A stretch of DNA of 64,000 nucleotides from JAWWPY01 sp963822825 (GCA_963822825.1 CAWGIW010000006.1:248001-312000); one strand, 5' to 3'; shown: positions 42,906-52,225, numbered from the stretch's first letter. The notes: generated from the sequence alone by a model not told the origin. Numbers and translations: made by a program.

Positions 42906-44576
42906 ATGCCGCCAGCCGCCCGCCACCGAGGCCAGGGCCAGTGGGGGCTCGGATATCACGAGCCGCTGAACAAGAACGAAGAAAACAAGAAGAACGACGA
43001 CGGGCTGAACGTCCGCCAGCGCATCATCGACATCTACGCCAAGCAGGGTTTCGACTCGATCGACCCGGCCGATCTTCGTGGCCGGTTCCGCTGGTACGGC
43101 CTTTACACTCAGCGCCGGCCCGGGATCGACGGCGGGAAGACCGCCACGCTCGAGCCTGAAGAGCTGGATGACCGCTATTTCATGATGCGGATCCGCATCG
43201 ACGGCGGGCAGCTGACCAGCGAGCAGCTGCGGGTGATCTCGGACGTGTCGGACCGTTACGCCAGGGGTACCGCCGACATCACCGACCGGCAGAACGTTCA
43301 GCTGCACTGGGTCGAGATAGAGAATGTGCCGGCCATCTGGGAGGCGCTTGAGCAGGTCGGGCTGTCCAGCACCGAGGCGTGCGGTGACACCCCCCGGGTG
43401 ATCCTCGGCTGCCCGCTGGCTGGCATCGACTTCGGCGAGATCATCGACGCGACGCCGGTGATCCGCCAGACGGCCGGCCGCTATGTGGGCGATCCCGCCT
43501 TCTCAAACCTGCCCCGGAAGTTCAAGACATCGATCAGCGGCTGCACCGCGCAGTGCACCGCGCACGAGGTCCACGACGTCGCTTTCGTTGGGGTGGCGGG
43601 ACCGGACGCCGAGCCGGGTTACGACCTGTGGGTGGGCGGGGGGCTGTCCACCAACCCGATGATCGCCAAGCGGCTGAACGCCTTCGTCCGCCCGGAGCAG
43701 GTTCCGGAGGTCTGGGCGGGGGTGACATCGGTCTTCCGCGACTACGGATACCGGCGCCTGCGGCATCGGGCCCGGCTGAAGTTCCTGGTCGCCGACTGGG
43801 GGCCGGAGCGCTTCCGTGAGGTGCTGGAGAAGGACTACCTCGGCTACGCGCTTCCCGACGGCGGCCCGCCACCACCGCCACGGGACGGGCGCCGCGACCA
43901 TATGGGCGTGGGTGAGCAGCGAGACGGCCGGTGCTACGTGGGCTTCGCGCCCAGAGTGGGCCGGATGTCGGGCCGCTCGCTCGGGCTGGTCGCGGACCTC
44001 GCCGCCCGGTACGGGAGCGGGCGGGTGCGCACCACAGCCGAGCAGAAGATGGTCATCGTGGACGTGCCACCGGAGCGGGTGGCCGACCTCACCGCCGAAC
44101 TCGACGCGGCGGACCTGTCACCGAATCCGAGCATGTTCCGCAGGCACACCATGGCCTGCACCGGCATCGAATTCTGCAAGCTGGCGATCGTGGAGACCAA
44201 GGCGCGGGCGTCGGACCTGATCACCGAACTGGAACGACGGCTGCCTGGCTTCACGGAACCGGTCACCATCAACGTCAACGGCTGTCCCAATTCCTGTGCT
44301 CGCATCCAGACCGCTGACATCGGGCTCAAGGGATCATTGGTCACCGGCCCGGACGGAGCCCAGCAGAGCGGCTTCCAGATTTCTCTGGGCGGCGGCCTGA
44401 CCGGGGGGGACGCGTCGGGCTCAGGCTTCGGCCGGAAGATCAGAGGCCTCAAGACAACCTCCGAGGATCTGCCCGACTACCTGGAGCGTGTGCTGCGCCG
44501 TTTCGACCAGGGCCGGCGCGGCGGCGAGACCTTCGCCGTCTGGGCCGCCCGGGCGGGCGAGGAGGACTTCTCATGA
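42906..44576 (+). CDS. Ferredoxin-dependent assimilatory sulfite reductase (siroheme, [4Fe-4S])
   Basis: The enzyme reduces sulfite to sulfide with six electrons. The 556-residue protein has the duplicated ferrodoxin-like and haem-binding halves of the family: RYARGTADITDRQNVQLHW, the siroheme region SISGCTAQCTAHEV, and the four cluster Cys in ACTGIEFCKLA and NVNGCPNSCARIQ. Nitrite reductases of the same family look alike, but the company of cysH and a sirohydrochlorin chelatase makes sulfite the likely substrate. GGAAGAGGA precedes the ATG. Its stop overlaps the next start (ATGA). Confidence 0.93.
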   Translation: MPPAARHRGQGQWGLGYHEPLNKNEENKKNDDGLNVRQRIIDIYAKQGFDSIDPADLRGRFRWYGLYTQRRPGIDGGKTATLEPEELDDRYFMMRIRIDGGQLTSEQLRVISDVSDRYARGTADITDRQNVQLHWVEIENVPAIWEALEQVGLSSTEACGDTPRVILGCPLAGIDFGEIIDATPVIRQTAGRYVGDPAFSNLPRKFKTSISGCTAQCTAHEVHDVAFVGVAGPDAEPGYDLWVGGGLSTNPMIAKRLNAFVRPEQVPEVWAGVTSVFRDYGYRRLRHRARLKFLVADWGPERFREVLEKDYLGYALPDGGPPPPPRDGRRDHMGVGEQRDGRCYVGFAPRVGRMSGRSLGLVADLAARYGSGRVRTTAEQKMVIVDVPPERVADLTAELDAADLSPNPSMFRRHTMACTGIEFCKLAIVETKARASDLITELERRLPGFTEPVTINVNGCPNSCARIQTADIGLKGSLVTGPDGAQQSGFQISLGGGLTGGDASGSGFGRKIRGLKTTSEDLPDYLERVLRRFDQGRRGGETFAVWAARAGEEDFS

Positions 44577-44758
44577 CCGGGCATCCTCACGCCGGCCCTT
44601 CTACCACGGGGTCCCCGACAGAACGCGCGATCCCGTTCTACTGCCCTTATTGCGGTGAAGAAGACCTAGAACCGCAGGAGCAGGACGGCGAGTGGCGCTG
44701 CCGGAGTTGCATTCGGACCTTCCGGCTACGCTTTGCGGGAACGGGAGTGATCTTGTGA
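44573..44758 (+). CDS. Small zinc-ribbon protein between sulfite reductase and APS reductase genes
   Basis: A 61-residue protein with two CxxC knuckles (YCPYCGEED and WRCRSCIRTF) forming a probable zinc ribbon or rubredoxin-like site. It is embedded by ATGA and GTGA overlaps between sulfite reductase and cysH. Small proteins in this position recur in actinobacterial sulfate-assimilation operons. A structural or electron-transfer helper role for one of the two reductases is plausible; no direct function is known. Confidence 0.8.
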   Translation: MTGHPHAGPSTTGSPTERAIPFYCPYCGEEDLEPQEQDGEWRCRSCIRTFRLRFAGTGVIL

Positions 44759-45502
44759 GTCCCATCGCGACCCAGCGCGACCACGGTGGTTTCGCCGTGC
44801 CTGATTACCCGGAGGAACGCGTCCCGTTGGAGATGCTCGCCGCCCAGGCGGCGGTTGATCTCGCCGACGCACCCGCGCCCGAAGTGATCGGGTGGGCGGT
44901 GCAGACGTTCGGCACCCGGGTCGCCGTCACCTCGTCCATGACGGATGCGGTCATCATCCACCTGGCCGCGGCGGTCCAGCCCGGCATCGATGTCATCTTC
45001 CTCGACACGGGGTACCACTTCCCCGAGACGATCGGCACCAGGGACGCGGTCGCGGCCGTCTACCCGGTGAACGTGATCAACGTGACGCCCTCGCGGACCG
45101 TGGCCCAGCAGGACGCCGCGCTCGGACCCCGGCTGTACGGGCGCAATCCCGACCTCTGCTGTTACTTGCGCAAGGTGGTCCCGCTGGAACGCGCCCTGGG
45201 CCCCTACGACGCCTGGATCACCGGCGTCCGCCGGGAGGAGACGGCCGCGCGCACCGACACCCAGGTGGTCGAGTGGGACGGCCGGCGCCAGATGGTGAAG
45301 GTCAACCCGATCGCCAACTGGACGCAAGAGCAGGTCGAGGCGTACATCGCCGAGCAGGGCGTGCTGGTGAACCCGCTCGTTCGACGAGGGGTACCCGTCG
45401 ATCGGCTGTGCGACGTGCACAATGCGGGTGGCGCCGGGAGCGGACCCGCGCAGCGGACGGTGGACTGGCACGGGCAAGACAGAATGCGGCATCCATACCT
45501 GA
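44755..45502 (+). pseudogene. cysH: Adenylylsulfate/PAPS reductase CysH, frameshifted near the C-terminus
   Basis: CysH reduces APS (or PAPS) to sulfite, feeding the sulfite reductase upstream. From GTG 44755 the frame reads SSMTDAVIIHLAA, FLDTGYHFPET and DLCCYLRKVVPL, where the Cys pair at 135-136 indicates the Fe-S APS reductase type. After VNPL the family sequence continues in the next frame as FDEGYPSIGCATCTMRVAPG, then GKTECGIHT and TGA at 45502. One extra base at about 45376-45381 (CTCGTTC) is responsible. Without correction the second CxxC and the catalytic Cys of ECGIH are lost and translation runs into the chelatase gene. Corrected length is about 248 residues, normal for the family. 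Confidence 0.87.
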
Positions 45503-46395
45503 GGTCCGCCGATCGCGCACCCCGCCGCTCCGCACCCAGCCGCTGCCCGCCGCTGGTCGCGGTGGCGCACGGGAGCACCGACCCGCGGGCCGGGGCGGCG
45601 ATCGCGGACCTGATCGGCTTGGCCCGGGCCCGCGCGGCGGCGAGCGGCTGGCCCGGGCTGGATGTCCGCGCGGCCTTCCTCGGCCACGCCCCGCCGTCGG
45701 CCGCCCAGGTTCTCGGCGCGCTGGCCGACAGCGCCCCGGACGATGCGCGGAGTCCTTCTGTTGTCGTACTGCCGCTGCTGCTCACCGCTGCTTATCACAG
45801 CGGCACCGACATCCCAGGGACGCTGCGGGCGGCGCGGGCTGCATATCCCGGCCTGGCGATCAGGTACGGCGAGCCACTGGGCCCGCACCCTGCCCTGCTG
45901 CGTGCGCTCGACCGGCGCCTCGCTGAAGCCGGCGAGGACGTCCGGGCCGACCGCACCGCGGTCGTGCTCGCCGCCGCGGGGTCCAGCCAGCCGGCCGCGA
46001 ACGCCGCAGTCGCGCGGATGGCTGCTGACTGGCAGCAGGTCGGTCGCTGGCGCGCGGTGGTGCCCGCGTATGCGTCGGCGGCCGCGCCGACGCCCGAGCA
46101 GGCGGTGGCGGCCCTGCTCCGAGGCGGTGCACCGCGCGTGGTGGTGGCCACATACCTGCTGGCGCCCGGTCTGTTCGCCGACCGAATCCGCGCTGCGTCG
46201 CTGGCCGCGGGTGCGGCTGCTGTCGCCGGCCCGCTTGGTGCGGCACCAGAGGTAGCCGATCTGCTCCTGCAGCGCTATGCGGAGGCCAGGCCCCCCCTCG
46301 TGCTCCAGAACAGCACTGTGCTCCAGAACAGCGTGGCGGCGCAGCTTCCCGGCTCGCCGTGGCCACAGGCAACACGGGTATCCGCACGGTCCTGA
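45484..46395 (+). CDS. CbiX/SirB-type sirohydrochlorin chelatase
   Basis: This class inserts metal into sirohydrochlorin; next to a sulfite reductase the product would be siroheme. The core begins PPLVAVAHGSTDPRAG with the catalytic His, and a second half starting TAVVLAAAGSSQP mirrors the first, as in duplicated CbiX/SirB proteins. ATG 45484 overlaps the corrected cysH end by 19 nt; CTG 45499 is an alternative. The apparent fusion with cysH exists only because of the cysH frameshift. The C-terminus holds a tandem VLQNS duplication (18-nt repeat at 46300 and 46318). About 303 residues. Confidence 0.83.
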   Translation: MRHPYLRSADRAPRRSAPSRCPPLVAVAHGSTDPRAGAAIADLIGLARARAAASGWPGLDVRAAFLGHAPPSAAQVLGALADSAPDDARSPSVVVLPLLLTAAYHSGTDIPGTLRAARAAYPGLAIRYGEPLGPHPALLRALDRRLAEAGEDVRADRTAVVLAAAGSSQPAANAAVARMAADWQQVGRWRAVVPAYASAAAPTPEQAVAALLRGGAPRVVVATYLLAPGLFADRIRAASLAAGAAAVAGPLGAAPEVADLLLQRYAEARPPLVLQNSTVLQNSVAAQLPGSPWPQATRVSARS

Positions 46396-46397
46396 GC

Positions 46398-46403
46398 TAC
46401 CCT
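46398..46403 (+). promoter_or_regulatory. Leaderless -10 box TACCCT before the AidB-like gene
   Basis: TACCCT is followed by six bases and ATG 46410, two bases after the chelatase stop. No Shine-Dalgarno is visible. Confidence 0.45.
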
Positions 46404-46409
46404 CACCAC

Positions 46410-48125
46410 ATGAGTGCCGTCGGGAGCCGGGTCACGCACGATGTCCTCAACCAGGTCCCGCCACTGACCGGCTATGACGTTGCCGACGACCCCGCGCTAC
46501 TGCACGCGGCGGAGCGGGAGGGCGCCGCCGGGGCGTCCGCCGATCTGCACGAACTCGGAGCGCTGGCCGCGTCGGCGGCGACCCAGGAGCACGCCCGCCT
46601 GGCCAACGAGCATCCGCCCGTGCTGCGCAGCCACGACGCGCGCGGCCACCGGATCGACGAGGTCGAGTTTCATCCGTCCTGGCACGCGCTGATGACCACC
46701 GCCGTAACCCACGGCCTGCACGGTGCCGCGTGGGCCGACCCGTCGCCTGGCGCCCACGTCGCCAGAGCCGCCAAATTCTTTGTCTGGGCCCAGGCCGAAG
46801 CCGGGCATGGCTGCCCCATCTCGATGACGTACGCGGCCATCCCGGCCCTGCGCCACGAGCCCCAGCTCGCGGACCGGTTCGAGCCGCTGCTCACCGCGCG
46901 CGATTACGACCCGGGGCTGCGGCCGCCGGCGGACAAAGCCGGGCTGCTCGCGGGCATGGCCATGACCGAGAAGCAGGGCGGGTCGGATGTCCGGGCGAAC
47001 ACCACCCGCGCCGACCCGGCGCCAGCCGAAGGTGACGGCGCACACCTGATCACCGGGCACAAGTGGTTCTGCTCGGCCCCCATGTGCGACCTGTTCCTGG
47101 TCCTGGCGCAGGCACCGGCCGGGCTGACCTGCTTCCTGCTGCCCCGGGTGCTCCCGGACGGATCCCGTAACGCGATGCGGATCCAGCGGCTCAAGGACAA
47201 GCTCGGCAACCGGTCGAACGCCTCGGCCGAGGTCGAGTTCGACGCGGCGCTGGCCTGGCCGGTCGGGGTGGCCGGGCGGGGCGTACCCACGATCATCGAG
47301 ATGGTCAGCGCCACCAGGCTCGACTGCGTGCTGGGCAGCGCCGCGGCGATGCGCCAGGGCTGCGTCGCCGCGGTCCATCACGCATCCTGGCGCCAGGCGT
47401 TCGGCAAGGACCTGATCGCCCAGCCGCTGATGGCGGCCGTTCTCGCCGATCTCATCGTCGAGTCCGAGGCATCGACCACGCTGGCGCTGCGGCTGGCCGG
47501 CGCCGCGGACCGAGCTCGCCGCGGTGACCCGCAGGAGGCGGCGCTGCTGCGGGTGGCGCTGCCCGCGGCCAAGCACTGGGTGTGCAAGCGCGCACCCGGC
47601 CACGTGGCGGAAGCGCTGGAATGCTTGGGCGGCAACGGATACGTCGAGGAGTCCGGCCTGCCACGCCTGTACCGCGAGGCGCCGCTGAATTCCATCTGGG
47701 AGGGGTCAGGCAACGTGACGGCGCTGGATGTGCTGCGCGCGCTGACCCGCTCCCCAGAGCCCGCCGACGCCCTGCTCGCCGAAATCGACCATGCCGCCGG
47801 CGGCGACCGCAGGCTCGACGAGGCCCGCGGGCAGCTGCGGCGCCTGCTGCCGGGGCTGGCCGCCACGGGGGCGGCCGGGGGGACGGCGGAGGCGGAGTAC
47901 GCCGCCCGGCGGCTCGCTGGGATGATCGCGGTGACGCTCCAGGCCGCACTGCTGGTGCGGCACGCGCCCGCCGCGGTGGCGGACGCCTTCTGTGCCACGC
48001 GGCTCGGCGGCGGTACTCAGCCAGCGCTGGGCGCCCTCGGCGGGCCGGGTGTGCCCTACGGCACGCTCCCGGACGGCGCGGCCACGGGCGCCATCCTGGA
48101 CCGAGCCACAGCCGGATCCCGGTAA
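46410..48125 (+). CDS. AidB-like acyl-CoA dehydrogenase family flavoprotein
   Basis: 571 residues with the acyl-CoA dehydrogenase fold: flavin-binding AGMAMTEKQGGSDVRANTT, TGHKWFCSAPMCDLFLVLAQ, KDKLGNRSNASAEVEFD and RLYREAPLNSIWEGSGNV. The last includes the AidB/IVD-type Glu. The N-terminal extra region (VLNQVPPLTGYDVADDPAL) is the AidB hallmark, distinguishing it from ordinary fatty-acid enzymes. E. coli AidB is induced by alkylation stress and binds DNA; the actinobacterial relatives are uncharacterised. The start at 46410 is supported by the TACCCT box; the frame is open to 46359. Confidence 0.85.
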   Translation: MSAVGSRVTHDVLNQVPPLTGYDVADDPALLHAAEREGAAGASADLHELGALAASAATQEHARLANEHPPVLRSHDARGHRIDEVEFHPSWHALMTTAVTHGLHGAAWADPSPGAHVARAAKFFVWAQAEAGHGCPISMTYAAIPALRHEPQLADRFEPLLTARDYDPGLRPPADKAGLLAGMAMTEKQGGSDVRANTTRADPAPAEGDGAHLITGHKWFCSAPMCDLFLVLAQAPAGLTCFLLPRVLPDGSRNAMRIQRLKDKLGNRSNASAEVEFDAALAWPVGVAGRGVPTIIEMVSATRLDCVLGSAAAMRQGCVAAVHHASWRQAFGKDLIAQPLMAAVLADLIVESEASTTLALRLAGAADRARRGDPQEAALLRVALPAAKHWVCKRAPGHVAEALECLGGNGYVEESGLPRLYREAPLNSIWEGSGNVTALDVLRALTRSPEPADALLAEIDHAAGGDRRLDEARGQLRRLLPGLAATGAAGGTAEAEYAARRLAGMIAVTLQAALLVRHAPAAVADAFCATRLGGGTQPALGALGGPGVPYGTLPDGAATGAILDRATAGSR

Positions 48126-48128
48126 GGT
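48123..48128 (+). promoter_or_regulatory. Leaderless -10 box TAAGGT before glgX
   Basis: TAAGGT overlaps the preceding stop codon and is followed by six bases and GTG 48135, again without a Shine-Dalgarno sequence. Confidence 0.5.
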
Positions 48129-48134
48129 CTGTTG

Positions 48135-50312
48135 GTGCGCCTGTGGCCGGGAACCGCCTATCCGCTCGGCGCGACGTGGGACGGGGCTGGTACCAACTTC
48201 GCGCTGTTCTCAGAGGTCGCCGAGCATGTCGAGCTATGCCTCCTCGACGGGGATGACCCGGCCCAGCTCACCGAGACGAGGATCGGGCTGACCGAGGCCG
48301 ACGGGTTCGTCTGGCACGGTTATCTGCCGGACGCCAGCCCCGGCCAGCGCTACGGGTACCGGGTACACGGCCCCTACGAGCCGCGGCGCGGCCACCGGTG
48401 CAACCCCGCCAAGCTGCTGCTCGACCCGTACGGGAAGGCGGTGGAGGGCGACGTCCGCTGGCACGAGGCCCTGTTCTCGTACCGGTTCACCGACCCGTCG
48501 GCCATGAACACCGCCGACAGCGCGCCGTTCATGCCGAAGAACGTGGTGATCAACCCGTTCTTCGACTGGGCTGCTGACCGTGCCCCGCGCACCCCTTACC
48601 ACGAGACCGTGATCTACGAGGCGCATGTCCGGGGCCTGACCCTGCGCCATCCGGAAGTGCCGCCGCAGCAGCGAGGCAGCTACGCGGGCCTGGCCCATCC
48701 GGCGGTCATCGAGCACCTGATCCAGCTCGGTGTGACGGCCGTGGAGCTGATGCCGGTACACCAGTTCGTGTCCGAGCACGACCTGGCCGCACGGGGCGTG
48801 GTCAACTACTGGGGGTACAACACGATCGGCTTCCTCGCCCCGCACGACCGGTACTCCTCGTCTGGCCAGCGGGGGGGCCAGGTCGGTGAGTTCAAGGCCA
48901 TGGTCAAGGCCCTGCACGAGGCGGGCATCGAGGTGATCCTGGATGTCGTCTACAACCACACGGCCGAGTCCGACCACCGGGGCCCGACGCTGTCGTTCCG
49001 CGGCATCGACAACGCCGCCTACTACCAGCTCCGGGATGACGACAAGCGTTACTACCTGGACTACACCGGCTGCGGGAACAGCCTGAACGTCCGGCATCCG
49101 CACGCGCTGCAGCTGATCATGGACTCGCTGCGGTACTGGGTCCTGGAGATGCACGTTGATGGGTTCCGGTTCGACCTGGCCTCCGCCCTCGCCCGGGAAC
49201 TGCACAAGGTTGACCGGCTCGCCGCGTTCTTCGACCTGGTGCAACAGGACCCGGTGGTATCGCAGGTCAAGCTCATCGCCGAGCCGTGGGATGTCGGCGA
49301 AGGCGGCTACCAGGTGGGCAATTTCCCACCGCTGTGGAGCGAGTGGAACGGCAAGTACCGCGACGCGGTCCGGGATTTCTGGCGGGGCAGGCCGGAGTCC
49401 CTGCCGGAATTCGCGTCCCGGCTGACCGGTTCGAGCGATCTCTACGAGACCAGTGGCCGCCGCCCGTTCGCCTCGATCAACTTCGTCACCTGCCACGACG
49501 GGTTTACGGTGACCGACCTGGTCTCCTACAACCACAAGCACAACGAGGCCAACGGTGAGGGCGGAGCCGACGGCAGTGACGACAACCGGTCCTGGAACTG
49601 CGGCGTCGAGGGACCCACCAGCGACCCGGCGGTGAACGAACTGCGCAGGCGGCAGCGGCGCAACTTCCTCGTTACCCTGTTCTGCTCGCAGGGCGTGCCG
49701 ATGCTGCTGCACGGGGATGAGCTTGGGCGTACCCAGCTGGGCAACAACAACGCGTACTGCCAGGACAACAAGATCTCCTGGGTGGACTGGGAGCATGCCA
49801 GCCAGGAGAAGGACCTGCAGGAGTTCACCCGCGCCCTCGCCGCGTTCCGGCGGCGCCACCCGGTGTTCCGGCGGCGCCGGTTCTTCGACCGGCCGGACGG
49901 CCAGGCCGGGGGCACCCCGGGAGACATTGCCTGGCTCACCCCATCCGGCCGGGAGATGACGGGCGACGACTGGAATACCGGCTACGCCAAGGCTCTCGGG
50001 GTCTTCCTGAACGGAGACGCGATCAGCGAGCCGGACCCCCGGGGCGAGCGGGTGCGCGACGACACGTTCCTGCTGCTGTTCAGCGCGGACAGCCAGCCGG
50101 TCACGTTCACGCTGCCCGCCGCGCGGTTCGGCCGGGCCTGGACGGTGGTGCTCGACACCGCGTCGCCGGCCGCGCCCGACGATCTGCCCGGCGGCAGCGT
50201 AGCGAGCCAGCCCAGTGCCGCCGCCCCCAAGCAGCGCAACGCCGGGGCCAGGGTAGTGCTCAGGGCGCACTCCGTCATAGTGCTCCGCCGGGTCAGGCCC
50301 GAATCGCCGTGA
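48135..50312 (+). CDS. glgX: Glycogen debranching enzyme GlgX (isoamylase type, GH13)
   Basis: GlgX/TreX hydrolyses alpha-1,6 branch points of glycogen. The 725-residue protein has an N-terminal CBM48 domain (PLGATWDGAGTNFALFSEVAEHVELCL, split) and a GH13 barrel. Conserved regions include DVVYNHTAE, the nucleophile region VDGFRFDLASAL, KLIAEPWDVG with the acid Glu, and NFVTCHDGFTVTDLVSYNHKHNEANGE (split). A C-terminal beta domain follows. GTG 48135 fits the TAAGGT box; TTG 48132 is less likely. It begins immediately after the AidB-like gene but probably has its own promoter. Confidence 0.94.
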   Translation: MRLWPGTAYPLGATWDGAGTNFALFSEVAEHVELCLLDGDDPAQLTETRIGLTEADGFVWHGYLPDASPGQRYGYRVHGPYEPRRGHRCNPAKLLLDPYGKAVEGDVRWHEALFSYRFTDPSAMNTADSAPFMPKNVVINPFFDWAADRAPRTPYHETVIYEAHVRGLTLRHPEVPPQQRGSYAGLAHPAVIEHLIQLGVTAVELMPVHQFVSEHDLAARGVVNYWGYNTIGFLAPHDRYSSSGQRGGQVGEFKAMVKALHEAGIEVILDVVYNHTAESDHRGPTLSFRGIDNAAYYQLRDDDKRYYLDYTGCGNSLNVRHPHALQLIMDSLRYWVLEMHVDGFRFDLASALARELHKVDRLAAFFDLVQQDPVVSQVKLIAEPWDVGEGGYQVGNFPPLWSEWNGKYRDAVRDFWRGRPESLPEFASRLTGSSDLYETSGRRPFASINFVTCHDGFTVTDLVSYNHKHNEANGEGGADGSDDNRSWNCGVEGPTSDPAVNELRRRQRRNFLVTLFCSQGVPMLLHGDELGRTQLGNNNAYCQDNKISWVDWEHASQEKDLQEFTRALAAFRRRHPVFRRRRFFDRPDGQAGGTPGDIAWLTPSGREMTGDDWNTGYAKALGVFLNGDAISEPDPRGERVRDDTFLLLFSADSQPVTFTLPAARFGRAWTVVLDTASPAAPDDLPGGSVASQPSAAAPKQRNAGARVVLRAHSVIVLRRVRPESP

Positions 50313-50340
50313 CCCGCCCCCCTCTGATTGACTGCTGGCC

Positions 50341-51105
50341 GTGCGGCAGATCTATCCCCTGGACGGTCCCGGGCGGCCACCCGACCTGGCCGCGCTGTAT
50401 GCCTATCCGCCCGGCCCCGGGGCGTGGGTCCGGGCCAACATGGTCGCCAGCGTGGACGGCGCGGCCACCACGGGCGGGCGCTCCGGCGGCCTGTCCGGCG
50501 AGGCCGACCGCGCGGTGTTCGGCGTGCTCCGGGCGCTCGCCGACGTCGTGCTGGTCGGCGCGGGAACCGTGCGGGCCGAGGCCTACCGTCCGGCCCGGGT
50601 CCCCGAGCGCTGGGCCGGGCTGCGGGCCGGGCGCCCGCCGTCGCCAGTGATCGCCGTCGTGAGCCGCAGTCTCGATGTGGGTTCCGGCCGCCCGCTGCTC
50701 GACGACGCACCGGAACACGCCCGCACCATCGTGATCACTGCCAACGGCGCTCCCCCTGACCGGAAGGCCGCTGTGGCCAGGGACGCCGACCTCATCATCG
50801 CGGGCCATGATCGCGTTAACCTGCGCGCCGCGATCGGCGCCCTGGCCGCGAAGGGGTACCGGCGCGTCCTCGCCGAGGGCGGGCCGCGTCTGCTGGGGCA
50901 GATCGCTGAGGCTGGCCTGCTCGACGAGCTCTGCCTCACCATCAGCCCGCTCCTGGCCGGGAGCGGGCCGGGGCGGATAATCCACGACCCCGGGGTACTG
51001 GCGGACGGGAACCGGGCGCCGCTGCGCCCGCTGGCCCTCGCGCATGTGCTCGAGGACCAGGGGTACCTGCTCTGCCGGTACCTGCGGCCGACCGCGGGAG
51101 CCTGA
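50341..51105 (+). CDS. RibD C-terminal-type (pyrimidine) reductase family protein
   Basis: A 254-residue stand-alone member of the RibD_C/dihydrofolate-reductase-like fold. Key segments are VRANMVASVDGAATTGGRSGGLS, DVVLVGAGTVRAEAY and RRVLAEGGPRLLGQIAEAGLLDELCLTISPLLAGSG (split). The family includes the riboflavin-pathway reductase, but single-domain actinobacterial versions far from rib genes often have unassigned substrates. It starts at GTG 28 nt after glgX. It is convergent with the DNA ligase gene, with only 25 nt between stops. Confidence 0.85.
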   Translation: MRQIYPLDGPGRPPDLAALYAYPPGPGAWVRANMVASVDGAATTGGRSGGLSGEADRAVFGVLRALADVVLVGAGTVRAEAYRPARVPERWAGLRAGRPPSPVIAVVSRSLDVGSGRPLLDDAPEHARTIVITANGAPPDRKAAVARDADLIIAGHDRVNLRAAIGALAAKGYRRVLAEGGPRLLGQIAEAGLLDELCLTISPLLAGSGPGRIIHDPGVLADGNRAPLRPLALAHVLEDQGYLLCRYLRPTAGA

Positions 51106-51130
51106 CCAGGGGGCGGACCAGGGGGGCGAA

Positions 51131-52225
51131 TCAGCCTAATTTCGCCGCCAGGACCGCGCCGAGATCGTAGCTGACCGGCTCCTCGAGCTGCGCATAGGTG
51201 CAGGAGCGGGGATCGCGGTCAGGGCGCCACCGGGCGAACTGGGTGGTGTGCCGGAAGCGCCGGCCCTCCATGTGGTCATAGCGGACCTCGACGACCCGTT
51301 CCGGCCGGAGCGGGATGAACGACAGGTCCTTGCCCGCATTCCACCGGCTGGTCTCGCCGTCGCGGGGGTTGCGGGCGCCGGGCGCACGATCGGCGGCGGC
51401 CTGTTCCTGACCCCAATTCCACGGATGCCCCTCAAACGTCGTGACCAGCGGCTGCAATTCGGCGTACAGCTCCTTGCGGCGGGCCATCGGGAAAGCGCCG
51501 ATCACCCCGACGCTGGCCAGGTCACCCGGGTCGGTGTAGAGGCCGAGCAGCAGCGAGCCGACGGCATCGGGGCCAGTTTTGTGCGGCCGGTAGCCAGCCA
51601 CGACACAGTCGGCGGTGCGCTCGTGCTTGATCTTGAACATGACCCGCTTGTCGGGTTCGTAGGTCCCGCTCAGGGCCTTGGCGATGATCCCGTCCAGCCC
51701 GGCGCCCTCGAATTGCCGGAACCACTCCTGCGCCAGCACGTGATCAGTCGTGGCCGGCGTCAGGTGCACCGGCGGACCGGCCGTGGCCAGGGCGCTGGCC
51801 AGCGCGGCCCGGCGCTCCTCGAATGGGCGGCTGGTGAAGTCGATCTCCCCGGCGGCGAGCAGGTCGAAGGCCACGATGTGGGCGGGCGTCTGCTCGGCCA
51901 GCAGCGTGACCCGGCTGGCGGCCGGGTGGATCCGCTGCAGCAGCGCGTCGAAGTCCAGGCTGCGGCCGTCGGCCGCGGGAACCACGATCTCCCCGTCCAC
52001 GACGCACCGCGGCGGCAGGTTGGCCCGGACCGCCTCGACGAGTTCGGGGAAATACCGGGTGAGCGGGCGCTCGTTCCGGCTGCCGATCTCCACCTCGTCC
52101 CCGTCACGGAAGATGACCGACCGGAAGCCGTCCCACTTGGGCTCGAAGCTAAAGGGACCGTCGGGGATCTGCTTGACCGGCTTGGCCAGCATGGGCGCGA
52201 CAGGCGGATTGACCGGGAGGTGCAT
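51131..52225 (-). CDS. ATP-dependent DNA ligase (LigC-like)
   Basis: A 364-residue ATP-dependent ligase of the actinobacterial LigC group, used in DNA repair rather than replication. Motif I is EPKWDGFRS with the adenylated Lys at residue 30. Further motifs are EIGSRNERPLTRYFPELVEA, VVDGEIVVP, FDLLAAGEIDF and motif V-like KIKHERTADCVVAGYRP, followed by an OB-fold domain with RPERVVEVRYD. No polymerase or nuclease domain of the LigD type is attached, and no Ku gene is in the window. ATG 52225 is preferred; the frame continues to 52669. Confidence 0.92.
   Translation of the reverse strand: MHLPVNPPVAPMLAKPVKQIPDGPFSFEPKWDGFRSVIFRDGDEVEIGSRNERPLTRYFPELVEAVRANLPPRCVVDGEIVVPAADGRSLDFDALLQRIHPAASRVTLLAEQTPAHIVAFDLLAAGEIDFTSRPFEERRAALASALATAGPPVHLTPATTDHVLAQEWFRQFEGAGLDGIIAKALSGTYEPDKRVMFKIKHERTADCVVAGYRPHKTGPDAVGSLLLGLYTDPGDLASVGVIGAFPMARRKELYAELQPLVTTFEGHPWNWGQEQAAADRAPGARNPRDGETSRWNAGKDLSFIPLRPERVVEVRYDHMEGRRFRHTTQFARWRPDRDPRSCTYAQLEEPVSYDLGAVLAAKLG

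Noticed and set aside
46300..46335. Tandem 18-nt repeat encoding VLQNS twice at the chelatase C-terminus
   Set aside because: A small slippage duplication in a non-conserved tail; no sign of a mobile or regulatory element.
48234..50270. 678-codon open frame antisense to glgX, and similar long antisense frames such as 735-2456, 4417-4947 and 60733-62589
   Set aside because: GC-rich third positions keep antisense frames open. The products are Arg/Gly/Pro/His-rich, lack domains and mirror strongly coding genes on the other strand.
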